Part shown: one piece after another, positions 13,201 to 28,638 of the stretch | How positions within the stretch are numbered: the stretch's first letter is position 1 | Layout of the letters: the number at the start of each line of letters is the position of its first letter | Source: Onchocerca volvulus | Taxonomy: Eukaryota; Nematoda; Chromadorea; Rhabditida; Onchocercidae | DNA: 64,000 nucleotides | Assembly: GCA_000499405.2 (NCBI GenBank) | Contig: HG738139.1 | Coordinates: 8,642,616 to 8,706,615 of the forward strand | Direction of reading: 5' to 3' | The notes under the pieces: generated by a model | Databases searched by the model: none | What the model was told of the DNA's origin: nothing | Seen by the model: the letters and a program-made list of their open reading frames with translations, nothing else | Position numbers and translations under genes: made by a program

Positions 13201-14309
13201 TTGAACAAACATTGTTTAAAAATTCAATCCAAACAAAGATATTGTGAATCAAACTTCCTGATGTATGGTCTGCTTGATTACAACAGCTAATTGTGCTCGA
13301 AATAAATTGATGATCCATTGTAAAACACCTCCTGTAATGTATACATTAAGTTTCCGGATATCCACGGAACAATCAGTGACCTCAATCTGCGGATGCTCAT
13401 CTCGAACCAGTAAATTGGTTTCCATATAAACACGGATGTTATCCATTTTCGCCCTAATATATCCCGAAAGATAAATCTGCAATACAGGTGGTCGTGAATC
13501 TTAGATGAATCTGACTGATATTTGTGACTATTGCAGCATGGATTATGCCAGACTAGACAATTGGAGAAACACTTCAAAGAGTTCAAATATAAGTAAAATT
13601 AGCATAACCTGACAAATTTTCTGGATAAAATGATTACAATAGATTTTTGTAATGTCTATTGGACCATATGAACTAACCGGAGCAATGAAATAATAGCGAA
13701 GAAGCCAGATGGCATCCAGTTCCGCCGATCCACCTTTGGATTGCCATGAGATACCATTCGGTGGAGTTAATTTAAATGAAAAGATCGGTGATTTAAATCT
13801 TCGCAATGTAAGTTCGGTTGTATTCACTTCACCAGTACCAGGTCCATCTTCGATCGGAATTGTTATTTGCGGGAATGTTATCTTCCATATTTCATCGTCA
13901 ACCTAAGTTTTGTATTCCGTCAAATTTTAATTCACAATTACTATAAAATATTATTTTCCATTTCATTCAAATTTCAATTTCATTTTCGTCAGTTAAACTA
14001 GATTTTGTTCCAAATCATTTCAAACTCTCTTTGTTGGGTAAAACTATCATTAACCTAATAATATCAGATTACAACCTAAATTACAAATGGTATTATATGT
14101 GAGAGAGAAGAAATTTGTCACTGAGTGAAATATGAAAGATTAGAGATGAGAAAGAAACGTACAATATGATGTGCAATTTTGCTGAAAAATCGCAATCCAT
14201 TCTCAGCGATTCTCAGCCGCACTGTCGAGAACTGCTCCGCCGCATTCCGGGAGAAGCAATTTGCGGCAAAGAAGAATGGCCAAGCGAGGAGCATTACAGA
14301 ATTACGCAT
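10265..14309 (-). CDS. secreted LBP/BPI/CETP-family lipid-binding protein (gene B)
   Basis: Nine exons on the minus strand: 14163-14309, 13678-13902, 13255-13476, 12822-12887, 12240-12342, 11560-11679, 11103-11219, 10822-10942 and 10265-10439. They give 431 codons plus stop with every junction in phase. The start MRNSVMLLAWPFFFAANC is a signal peptide. The frame stays open upstream to about 14354 but offers no ATG there. Exon 3 is 222 nt and exon 5 is 103 nt, identical in length to gene A. The BPI disulfide cysteines (VTDC in exon 3, MCD in exon 4) are again 40 residues apart. The motif MAYVWMSEY matches the start of the C-terminal barrel, and the protein ends in a typical hydrophobic tail (LDFDFIYG). 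Sequence identity to gene A is low despite the shared structure, so the duplication is old. The function is inferred from the family: extracellular lipid binding or transfer. Confidence 0.85.
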
Positions 14310-15412
14310 AAATGATGCAGCGATTGGCCATAGCGACGCTCGTGCGAGTCCCAATCAGAAGAGATAAACATTCCAGCAGATCAATACAGCCAAACATCGA
14401 TCATTGCAACTGTTTAGGCGAAATGATAGGGCGTTGATGGCATTCCGAATCATTCAACAATTGTTCGATCCCAGATTATGCTAAACAGAACAATCAAAAC
14501 TGCGTGAAATAGACAGTTCGACATTCTCATCCTACTGAGGAAAGTCCGTTTTATATTTGTGGATGACTTCTCGACTGAATCTTTGATTATTCGTTATTAG
14601 CATAGAATGAGATGATAAGACTATAAGATCATCTCCTGATACAATGGATTGTCGATGAGACTTATCAGCTTGTTATCATGGGTACTGTTAATGGTCATTG
14701 TTATCAAATGGCAATAGCATAATGAAGAAACATCAGTTGATGAGTACGGCATTCACGTAGCATTCACATCTCCAAGAAAATTATTTGATTTGAACGAGTG
14801 AAATCTTTTTTATCTCTCAGATTATTTTTCGTCTTTTTTTTTTTGGATTATTTGAATTGACGAGAATGTACTGCTAAAACTTTTTTGTATAACGTTGTTG
14901 ACTGTACTGCTAGCAAGTGGCAGTGAAATATAACATTGAGACAAATAGAATATAGAACGGATCTTTGTGCACTAATTAGTGTAATTAAAATCATTTTCTT
15001 TTGCTCAAAGACATATTTATCACTAAATTTCATGATCTCAGCAGAGTTTTGCTTGAATTTTTGAAGTCAAAGAAAACATGAGACAGGATGGATCAATGAA
15101 CTTTGTTATGAGAAATTTCATATTCTATTTGTTATTATTATGAAAAGTACGAAATAAAAGAAGCATTTCAGCAGACTTCGTGCTGCGACCTTTTATGTTC
15201 AACAATTTTTAAGGTCATTTCATTGCCCATATTGAGAACTAATTCTTCATTGTTTTTCTCCGATGAACTTACGTATTTCCCATTTTTACGATTTTTAGTG
15301 CCCACAGCATTTATAATCAATTTGTTAAATTTTGTTCCTTAATTAATTCCTAATAATTTTTCATTTCCATTGAATTAGTGAAGAGATGATTCCATATGAA
15401 TTAAAAGTTCAA

Positions 15413-15745
15413 AATTGAACTTTTAGTTGTTAATTAAAAATTTCTTAAATAAAAAATAGGCTTTTATTTCTTACAGATTCTTTAATAAAATGAAAAAATT
15501 TTAATGTGATGAAGAATCAAATGATCATTCATTCATCTTTAATACCTTCGTCAGCTTTGCCTAATAAATACAATATTTTACTGACCATGAAATTGAACTT
15601 TTAATTGTTAATTAAAAATGCCTTAAATAGAAAATGTTATTTCTTACAGATTCTTTGTTAAAATGAAATTTTAATGTGATGAAGGAATTAAATGATCATC
15701 CATTCATCTCTAATGCCTTCGTCAGTTTTGTCTAATTAATGTGAC
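15413..15745. repeat. tandem duplication, about 178-bp unit, two copies
   Basis: Copy 1 starts at 15413 and copy 2 at 15591, both with AATTGAACTTTTA followed by TTGTTAATTAAAAAT. Later blocks TTCTTACAGATTCTTT, TTTTAATGTGATGAAG and CCTTCGTCAG appear in the same order in both. Substitutions and short indels show the duplication is not recent. Confidence 0.75.
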
Positions 15746-16580
15746 ACTTTTAGTGATCAAAGATAGTACTTGGGAACAGGTTGTTCATATACCTGCGTTT
15801 CGTGTCTGAGAATGATGCACACCTGCAGGTAAACGTCATTTACCGAACAGATAAGGTAGCATAGATACGTTTGGAGAACGCATGTTGTCAATTGTCTCTT
15901 GTGATATGATGTACTTTAAGAGATAATTGTTTCCTTTCGGGAATGTTCCAAAAGTTCCTTTTTAATCGGTCATTCCTCCCACCCCGATCATAATTCAACG
16001 AGTGCTCTCATTCCAAATAGTTTATCATTCGACATTTTACTCTCTAAATGAGCAATCACATAATGGTACTATGAGCTAAGCCAAATTTATCTTTCGACTC
16101 TTTAAAATAAGTTTTACTTAAGCACCATTTGTTCAAAGGAATTTTCTTTGAAATTATTTTAAGACTGAAAACAATTGACAAAAAGATTTGTACGTAGTGT
16201 TAAAATTGATCCTTTCTTTATCAAAGATACAGTTGAAGTTTGTTAAAAATTGTACCGGCCAGAACAGAAGGCTAGTTGGATAAATTTTGATGAAGTAATA
16301 ATGGTAGATAAAGTTTTGGAAAATTCCTTTGCTTTGAAATCAAACTGAAGTTTTGCGGTTTATTGAATTGTCATTACGTAGAAATAAGTGTCTTTTTGGT
16401 TCAAAAGAGAGATAAATCACACTATTATTTCCCAATAACTATTCTATTCTCTTCAAAATATATTGTTAACATTATCGATTAAACTTTTTAGTGACTATAT
16501 TGAGCAATTATATTGGTGATGCTGCAGATATGTCAATATTTTACGAAAATTTTGTATTTTTAAAATTTTGTCTTAATTAT

Positions 16581-16915
16581 TTCGTTAAAATTATTCAATT
16601 TTCAATATACAAATCATCAAAAAAAATTTTCAATGGGAAAGCGCAATATTGATAATATAACTTAGAATATAACATCAGAAATCTTTTTCACGTCTTTTTA
16701 CCGATAAGAGAACTATTGAGAGTACTGATGAAAACTGCAATGGTTAAATAATGGTTAGGTTCAGATTACTACAAATGAGAGAATGATGACGGCAAGAAGA
16801 ATGGAAGAGTTTCGTTAAAATATTTTTTTTATTTAGTTTCCAACATACAAATCATCAAAAAAAAAATTCTCACTAGAAAAGCGCAGTAATGATAACGCAA
16901 CTTGGAACATCAGAT
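16581..16915. repeat. local duplication, two copies about 230 bp apart
   Basis: Blocks TTCGTTAAAAT, ATACAAATCATCAAAAAAA and GAAAAGCGCA or GGAAAGCGCA, followed by AACTTAGAA or AACTTGGAA and ACATCAGA, occur in the same order from 16581 and from 16811. The copies are diverged. No coding potential was seen in either. Confidence 0.6.
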
Positions 16916-17997
16916 GTTAACATAAAAATATTAACGTAACTGATAAAAATAAAGATGCTTGATAAAAAGATAACTGATAAAAGAGCAAAGGAACTTTTAA
17001 AAAAGTAGAACGCAATATCATCATTCTGCACACAAATCAGGAAAGTGAAGTGTGACTGAAAGTGAAGTTTGTGCTGCCATAGTGCTCAAAGAATATTGTT
17101 ATCGTTACTGTCTTCAATTTTTTGCCAGAAAGAAGAAATGACTATTTATTGATTAGCAAAAGTTCAGTAACAAATTTCCCTAAGAAATGATTCCATCAAA
17201 GTTAGTGCTGAAATTCACCAAGCAACTTTTTTTTATTTTACACTTTGAAATGATTGCGCCATTTCAAAATCATTTGTCTGAGTGTAAAAAATGAGAAATA
17301 GACGGAAAAGATTCGGAAATTAAAGATTATGAGAATTTCCTTTGCAATTTTTGAAACAACAGCAGAACTTCTCTGAATAAATAATTTAATTTGAGTTTTA
17401 TTCAATATGGAATGCTAGAAAAAACTTTAAATTAGTGACATAAGATTATTCGTAAATATCTGGCATAACTGGAACTAAATTGACGCTTTAGCCCGGGTTA
17501 TATGTTAGTATTACAAAGTTATATCAGGTATGTATGAAATGAGTTTCATTCAGTTCGAAAAAATAAGAGTGCATTTTCCCTTCAAAACTTGTTCAAATTG
17601 CTTCCTTACCGGCAAAATTGAGTTAATGTTATGCCATTAATCGAAAGTTTCTTTTTACATTTTAACAATTTTTAGGCTAAGTAAGTTAAAAACTTCCATA
17701 CTTCCAATAATACCTATAAATGAAAACAACTTTTGACTCTTTTCTACGGGAAACTTTTCGGTCCTGATTTGTAAATTATTGCAAAGTTCAAAAAATTCCG
17801 ACTTTCTTTTCTCGAGTGATCTCTTTTTTCAAAAAAGTAAATCATTCTGCTAATCGTCAATGAACTGCATTCTAAAGATTTTTTATTGATTATCAAGAAA
17901 AATTTTCGCTTTTCAAATAAGAATCTTAAAAAGCTTATGAGCTTTCACAGTTTTCCATTAAAATTTAGGCCAAAATAGCGATTAGTAAGAGAAAAGA

Positions 17998-22154
<4,157 letters not shown>

Positions 22155-23057
22155 ATCTATTGCCACTACACAAATTGATTTAAATATGAATCTACAAGAA
22201 CTTTACATATTATTTTGCAACTAATTAAATGAAAAAATATTATCTCAAACAGAATATTTTGATTTAAAATGCAAATCGATTTAAAATTGAATTTAAATTT
22301 TCGCAGTAATATGCCACAACAAAATGACTGAAAAAGCTTCATAACATTCTCAAAATCTGTGCATGCGAAACTTTATAAGTTCAGCAAATAGGGTCACCGA
22401 TGATTTTTGCATGTCATACACAAGATATCCCGGTGAAATTAATCTGCTTTAAACTTTACAAGAAAATCGATTTTATTCATTCGTGAAATGGAACAGACAA
22501 GATTATCTTGTAATTCGGAGATGGGCCAAATGTTTTCTTTCGTCTGCACGCAAAATTCCTCATTCATTTAAAATAAATTTGTGAGATGCCTTTGTAGCAT
22601 ATAATTTTAAGAAACATACGAATAATGCCCAAAATCCTACTACTATTCACTTTCCATTTCTCCGGCAGTAATAAAGACGAGTTGATGATATTAAATTAAT
22701 TAATTAATCAAAAATGAATAAGAATCTACAAATCAGAAAAATCCATAGATTATAAAGAAATTTCAACTCGAAAAAGTTATCTCCATCGAGCATGAAAATG
22801 TTTATATATTTTTAACCAAAAATTTCTTGGACTTATCAACTGCAACACATAGACAGTAACGGTAATATATTTTCTTCTGTAAACAATAAAAAAAAAATTT
22901 AAGATGAAGTGATACATAGGTGTAACAAAGTGAAACGAGTAATCGTAAACATAACATTGCATTTTAAACATATGGCACAGAATTTTGATTTCTACATTAG
23001 GAGAAATTTGACAGTCTCTCTCAGCTTCTACAGTTAAAAACGTAAACTAAAGAAAGA
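22155..23057. other. 3' flank of gdh and intergenic sequence
   Basis: AT-rich, including an ATTAATTAATTAATTAAT run near 22694. No exon or RNA gene was recognised. It should contain the gdh 3' UTR, but no canonical AATAAA was seen directly after the stop. Confidence 0.4.
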
Positions 23058-23424
23058 ATGACTTTATCTGGAAGAGTAAAGGTGGTTCCAGTCCAAATTA
23101 AACGATTGGGTAAGAAGAGAAATTATCGAAATACATTAAATCCAAAATTTGGAATCAAATTTAGTGTCGCAAATGTTGGAAATATTTCATACGGAAATTT
23201 GAAAAAGATAAAGTGTAAATTAAATGAAGATCAGACTCAATTATTCGTTCCCATAATGTCCTTTTCATTTTTAGATTTCTGAAAATGTTGATTTAACAAA
23301 TTCTGCTGTCAAAAAAAGCACCGCTGTTGCAATATATAAAGTAACGATGAATGCGACTGGATTACAAATTAAATGTCGAAGAATTGATCAACCTATCAAA
23401 ATTATATATGAAATAAAAATTTGA
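23058..23424 (+). CDS. small unassigned gene candidate
   Basis: An ATG at 23058 opens a 74-codon basic frame (MTLSGRVKVVPVQIKRLGKK at its start) ending at 23282. A second open block, from the TTTTTAG acceptor at 23274 to a TGA at 23424, is in another frame and codes ISENVDLTNSAVKKS followed by beta-strand-like sequence. The only in-phase donor near the end of the first block would make a 28-bp intron, which is implausibly short. A good donor (AGA|GTAAAG) after codon 6 would skip the first block. No family was recognised. It is convergent with the 3' end of par-3. It could be a small two-exon gene, the last exons of a larger one, or chance. Confidence 0.3.
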
Positions 23425-23577
23425 TGAATTAAAAATGTAGTTAAGCATAACTAGCATGAATATTTAAATACATTCACGACCATTATCAAACTAAATAGGA
23501 AGTGAGTTGAAGTGGTTTTTTGGTAAAGTTGGAAATGTATTTCGCTCAAGAAGTTAACAAATTAAAGATTAGTATTC

Positions 23578-26500
23578 TTAATTATTAGTGGTGACATTAT
23601 ATACGGTATTAGGACGAGGAGCACGACAAGTCGCAGTTCCCCTCATAAACATCGTTTCATCAATAAGCGTTACACGTTGTTCTTGATCATTTGTGCGATT
23701 CCGACGTGTTGCTCGAAGATATTTTCGATAATCGAAATCATCCCTGGTTTGCTGTTGCAAGCCCTGCTGAAATGAATCATTATTCGGAGATCGAATATCT
23801 AAAGTTCGCGATCGTAGTGGTTGTTGCTTGGGAAATGATGGATTAGATGGTCCGTAATGAATTTTGATGTATTTGATTGGTTTCGGAACATTGATCACAT
23901 TCGCATGTTTGCAATCTTTTGCTGGTGATTTTAATAATGCTTGCAAATAAGTAGGAGACGAAAGAGTGGTTCGATCAAAATCATAAGATAAGTACGGTGC
24001 TGAAGGAACAGATGCTTTGGAAGGAGGAGATGATGAGGTAAAATTATCAAAGAAACTCGGGCATTCTTTCTGCTGGGATTGGTGAGAATCTAGCAGCAGT
24101 GGTTGTCGAGGAATAGAATTTCGTGATGACTGTGGCTGCTGATTTCGGTAGAAGTGCTCATGAATGGATATAGATGTTTGAGGCTTCAAAGAACTTTTTG
24201 GTTGCTCTTTGAATGGTCGAGTAAAAATTGATTTAGCACGATTTCGTAAACTTGAACGAGTTTCTGCTCGTGAATCATTAGTTCGATGTCTTGACATCGG
24301 TGTGGACGATGCAAAAAAGAAAGTTCTAGAAGTCGGAAATACGACCGGAATGTGAGGCATAGCCGGTTGCGTAATAGGGACCAGCCCTTTCGATATTCTG
24401 TCTCGTTCGAACTCCTGATGAGGTAAGCTGAGTTGGACAAGACTGGAATCTATAAAAAATTAAATTTTCAAAACATATCCATGTAATAAATAGCTAAGTA
24501 AACTTGAAAATCGTTTATTTTGAAATTAAAACTCATTTCCATCAACAATACCTCATAAGAGACTTAGTCATTTGCCTAAAGGTCGCAAACTACTCATGCT
24601 TTTCTTCATTCATTCCATTTTATATTCGAAATTCAAAAATACCAAAGTTCAGAGTTCAGATTTAATTAGTGGCCAGCAAGATGGCAAATATTATTTAATA
24701 AAGAATGTGTGTTCTGGAGTATTAAACTTCAATTTTCATGCTATCGTGTAGGTTAATATATTAGACTGGACCATAAGACAGCTAGAATTGAAACAAATTT
24801 ATCATTTAGAGAATTTAAAAGAGTTGAAAGTTGAAATAAATTGCATTAACAAGTCATTTTTAAAATCATATACGCTGAAGCTATCTGTAACTTCAATATT
24901 GTCATGATTTAAAGTAAAAAAGTGTTAGATTTAATGTGCAAAATTTGGATATTTAAATAAATAACCTTTCGTGGCAAATTTGTTGTACCGTTGCTCTGTT
25001 GGATGACATTGTTTTTGTTGCTGCTGTGGGAGAGTAAGTACGTTGGGACGAATATCCGCCTCTTCCTCTTCTAACAACAGGTATATTTGCGTATGCGGCA
25101 GCTGTACTGTACGCAAACCAAGCATTGAAGGCGTCGTAGTAATCGGTATTGCATCCCGTGTAATACGCCAAGTGTTGTTGCTGCTGTTCACGTCGCTCTT
25201 CGTAACAACGTTGTGGGTGGATTCTATACTGTCGAAGTTGTTGTTGCTGCTGCTGTTGACGAGATTGCATGTATAATTCATTGTTACATCCACTGGAAAA
25301 AGAAAAAACGAGATGAGAAGGAACTCAAGCATCTCTGTTTCCGTCCATACGAAGTCATTCTCCAAATTATGTTCCGTATTTTGACGCAATTTAAGACGTA
25401 AAGTCTTAAATTCCAACTTCACAATTACTCTCATCGAACATACTTTCTTGCTTGTCGACTGATGCATGAGTTTCTTCCTTTTCCGCTTCTACATTCGTTG
25501 TTGCAAACTGTTGTCTGACATTGTTCCCTCCAGCCATGCAATGCATTTCTGGATGCTCCTTGTTCCTAAAAAATAGCAAATACAAAACTCAAAATAAACA
25601 TTTTTCATAAGAGGAAAAGAGTATTTCAAAAAAATTACAAAACATGCAGGATTGATGTTTTTCAAATGAAAACGATTTTTTTTTGAGTTTGTAAAGTGTG
25701 ATAAAAATTCGCAAAGGATTTTTTAAAGCAAAAATTATCAAAATTCTTCAATACTCTCTGAAATATTTCAAATTGTATGAAATTCCTGTAAAGTCCCATT
25801 TACCAAACAATATCTATGAAATCGCGCATGAAGAAACATTTTAAGAATGTTTCATGCAAAAAAGATGCATTTTCGTCGTGCAAAATATGTGTATCACATA
25901 TTCGATATTGTGTAAAGCTTGAAGCGCAACAGAAAGCTAGCTGGAAAACAAGCTTATCGTAATTTAGAACTCACAAAAAAAAAAAGAGAAAATCAATCCT
26001 CTTTTGGTGGAATCCAAAATACGAAAAATTAAAGCTATTAGCTATTCGATGTGATAATTTTTTCTACAAGTTTGAAATTTTTATACCGGCATCTTTTAAC
26101 AGAAAAGGAATTGAAAAAAGAGTTAAATCGTTATTTCCAAGAACAATACAAGAAAGTTTCGGGAGAAATGGCTGTAGCAATAAACAAATGGGATGCTTGA
26201 AGCATATAAGAGAGAAGTCTACAGAAGATTAGGTTAAGCTTGCAAGGTTACCCGCCCACCTCTCAGCAAAGTTATAGTAGAACTTTGAATTTGCAACCCG
26301 AATGTAGCCACTGGCGGGCAATTCCTCTGCATTGCAAAGAATTTCTGTTTTACACGTTCCAGGCATTTCCTAAATTTGAGACTTATTGGTACTCATTTAA
26401 AAGATTCTCAACTGATTGCCTTTCTTACAAACTGCTCATTGCTTGATATTACATAGTACAATAGCATGCTAATGAAGCTATCCAAGAAATCATTTTCAAT

Positions 26501-28594
26501 GGTTGGTAAACTTTCAGAAAAACGAATTTCTAAATAAAAAAATTTTAAAAAAATAAAAATTAGTACACTATAATTCAGCTGTAATCTCAAGAGATCCCCC
26601 AGAGCATTTTAAATCATTCTGTTGTCAAAAAGAATCAAATGAAACTTACGTTCACATAGTAATCAGGGCCTGTTGACCGCAAAATGTCAGAGGATGATGG
26701 TTTGTATGGTGGTGGTGCTCTGCGTATCGATTGATTACTTTTGCTTTCCTTATTCCATTCTTGATGATCTGGCATTCTAGAATTGATTAAAGGATATGAA
26801 CCAACAGGTTTGAAGAATTCCAATAAATGATCCTATTTTTGGAGCAATTTTTTTTTTAATTACATTTACCAATTCCTTCACATTACTGTATTCAACATCA
26901 TAAATTTTCTTCTGTAATAATTTCACAAACCTATTCGCATTTTCGATAAAATTTTCCGTAGTGCTAAACGATACCATCTTTTCTGGAGATGCATCACGCG
27001 ATCTCGAACTACCAAGTCTCTGGGTAATCTTTGAAAATATACTACTGCAAATAAAAAACAGATTATTTACAAATCGCTCAACATTAATTATTGATAATTT
27101 TAGTTTCAAGACCAATAATTTTGTTTAAACGAATACTAGCAATATGAGGGCAATAAATGAATGTTAAAAAAATTAAATATCAATATAACAAATGTTAATG
27201 ATGAGAATTTTAACTAGAACGTTTTTAGAAAATGACTTCTGACCGGAAAATAGAGAATGTTAAATGCAACTTAACCTTCCAACTGATTTCCTTCGCTGCT
27301 GTTTTTCCTTGGAAGTAGCAGAAATTTCTCGAGGTAAAGATGCATAAAGTTCATTCCGATCTTTCTCTAAAAATACCATCTATACAATAAAAATGTAAAT
27401 TTTCCTTGTTTCCGACTTTAAATCTCCGAAAGTTCTTCACCGATTGCTTTGAAATTTTAATACAACGTTGCATTCGAATAGCGCGTCTTTTATACAGATA
27501 TACCTAGTTTTTTTTTTACCTGTCACATCTGTGACAAGTAAAAGTAAGTGAGCAGACTGGACTTTTTGACCGCGCCTACTTTCTGCATTGACCACACCTT
27601 CCTGTCCGGATAGAATTCATTGACACCATATTAAAATGAGTAAAGTTACCTTCAGAATTATGATCTTCTGCATCGGAAATAGCCTGCTTCATGCAACCAT
27701 TAGTTCGAGATTTTTGGGCTCGCTTGAGAGTATTTGGATGGCCTCGTCTGGCCGTTTGTTCTCCCCGAGCATCTCGGAAGGCTGGTCCACTAGGATGACT
27801 GCAATACAGAATACTACTTCCGAACGAAAGCTAAAAATAATCATTTAGGAGTAAACGATAACATGGAATATCGGAAAGAGCAAAAAATGTAACATACGCA
27901 GATACAGTTGTCAGTTCTGATCGGTGCGCCTCCATACTTTCGAGGCTTATTGAACGACGATTAGGAGATGCTGAAATGGCTACTCATGAAGACAGATAAA
28001 ATATCCATAAATATTCCGCCACCCAAGCGACCAATTTAATATTCTGATATCAGAAAAAATAAAAGTTAGAAAAAATGAGGGATAGATGTTATTTGAAATC
28101 AAAGTGACATGTCTGCATAGAATGAAAATCTATTGGCATAAACTAAGAACAACACTAACAAAGTGACAAAGAATAATCATTCAGCGATCTGTCTTCAGTA
28201 CAAGCTATAATTTTATGACATTCCTAGCATCCTCAGTTTAATTCAAATTTGTACTGAAAAATAAAATATAAATTCTCAAAAATTAAATCATAAAATTTGA
28301 TCAACATTTAGTTATAAATCATGCTTACATGACGAAAGAGCCACATTTATCCTCTCATTTTTAATATTACTGGCTGAAGTAGCAGATGGCATGGTAATGA
28401 TTTTTTCACGATTTCCTATAGATCTTCCGGTGTCAGTTTTTTCATCCGATGATCGAAGTAATGCTAAACTTTGCCGACGGCATTTTTCCCGAAGCGATGT
28501 GGCGCTGCGAGAGGAGGACATCGCAGATTGCTGTACAGATGGACTGACAAACGGAACGAAATGTTGCAAGAGAGGAGCTGAAGCGTTAATTTAC

Positions 28595-28638
<44 letters not shown>

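Larger units (their letters stand above)
14310..17997. other. divergent intergenic region between lipid-binding gene B and gdh
   Basis: About 3.7 kb separating a minus-strand gene from a plus-strand gene, so both promoters should lie here. No further gene was seen. It contains diverged tandem duplications at 15413-15745 and 16581-16915. Confidence 0.5.

Noticed and set aside
14343..14354. Upstream start for lipid-binding gene B at 14354
   Set aside because: The codon there is TTG. The first ATG in frame is at 14309 and directly precedes a good signal peptide.
24931..25270. Treating the Gln-rich frame at 24953-25270 as an independent gene
   Set aside because: It has no start codon context of its own and fits better as the alternative frame of two par-3 exons.
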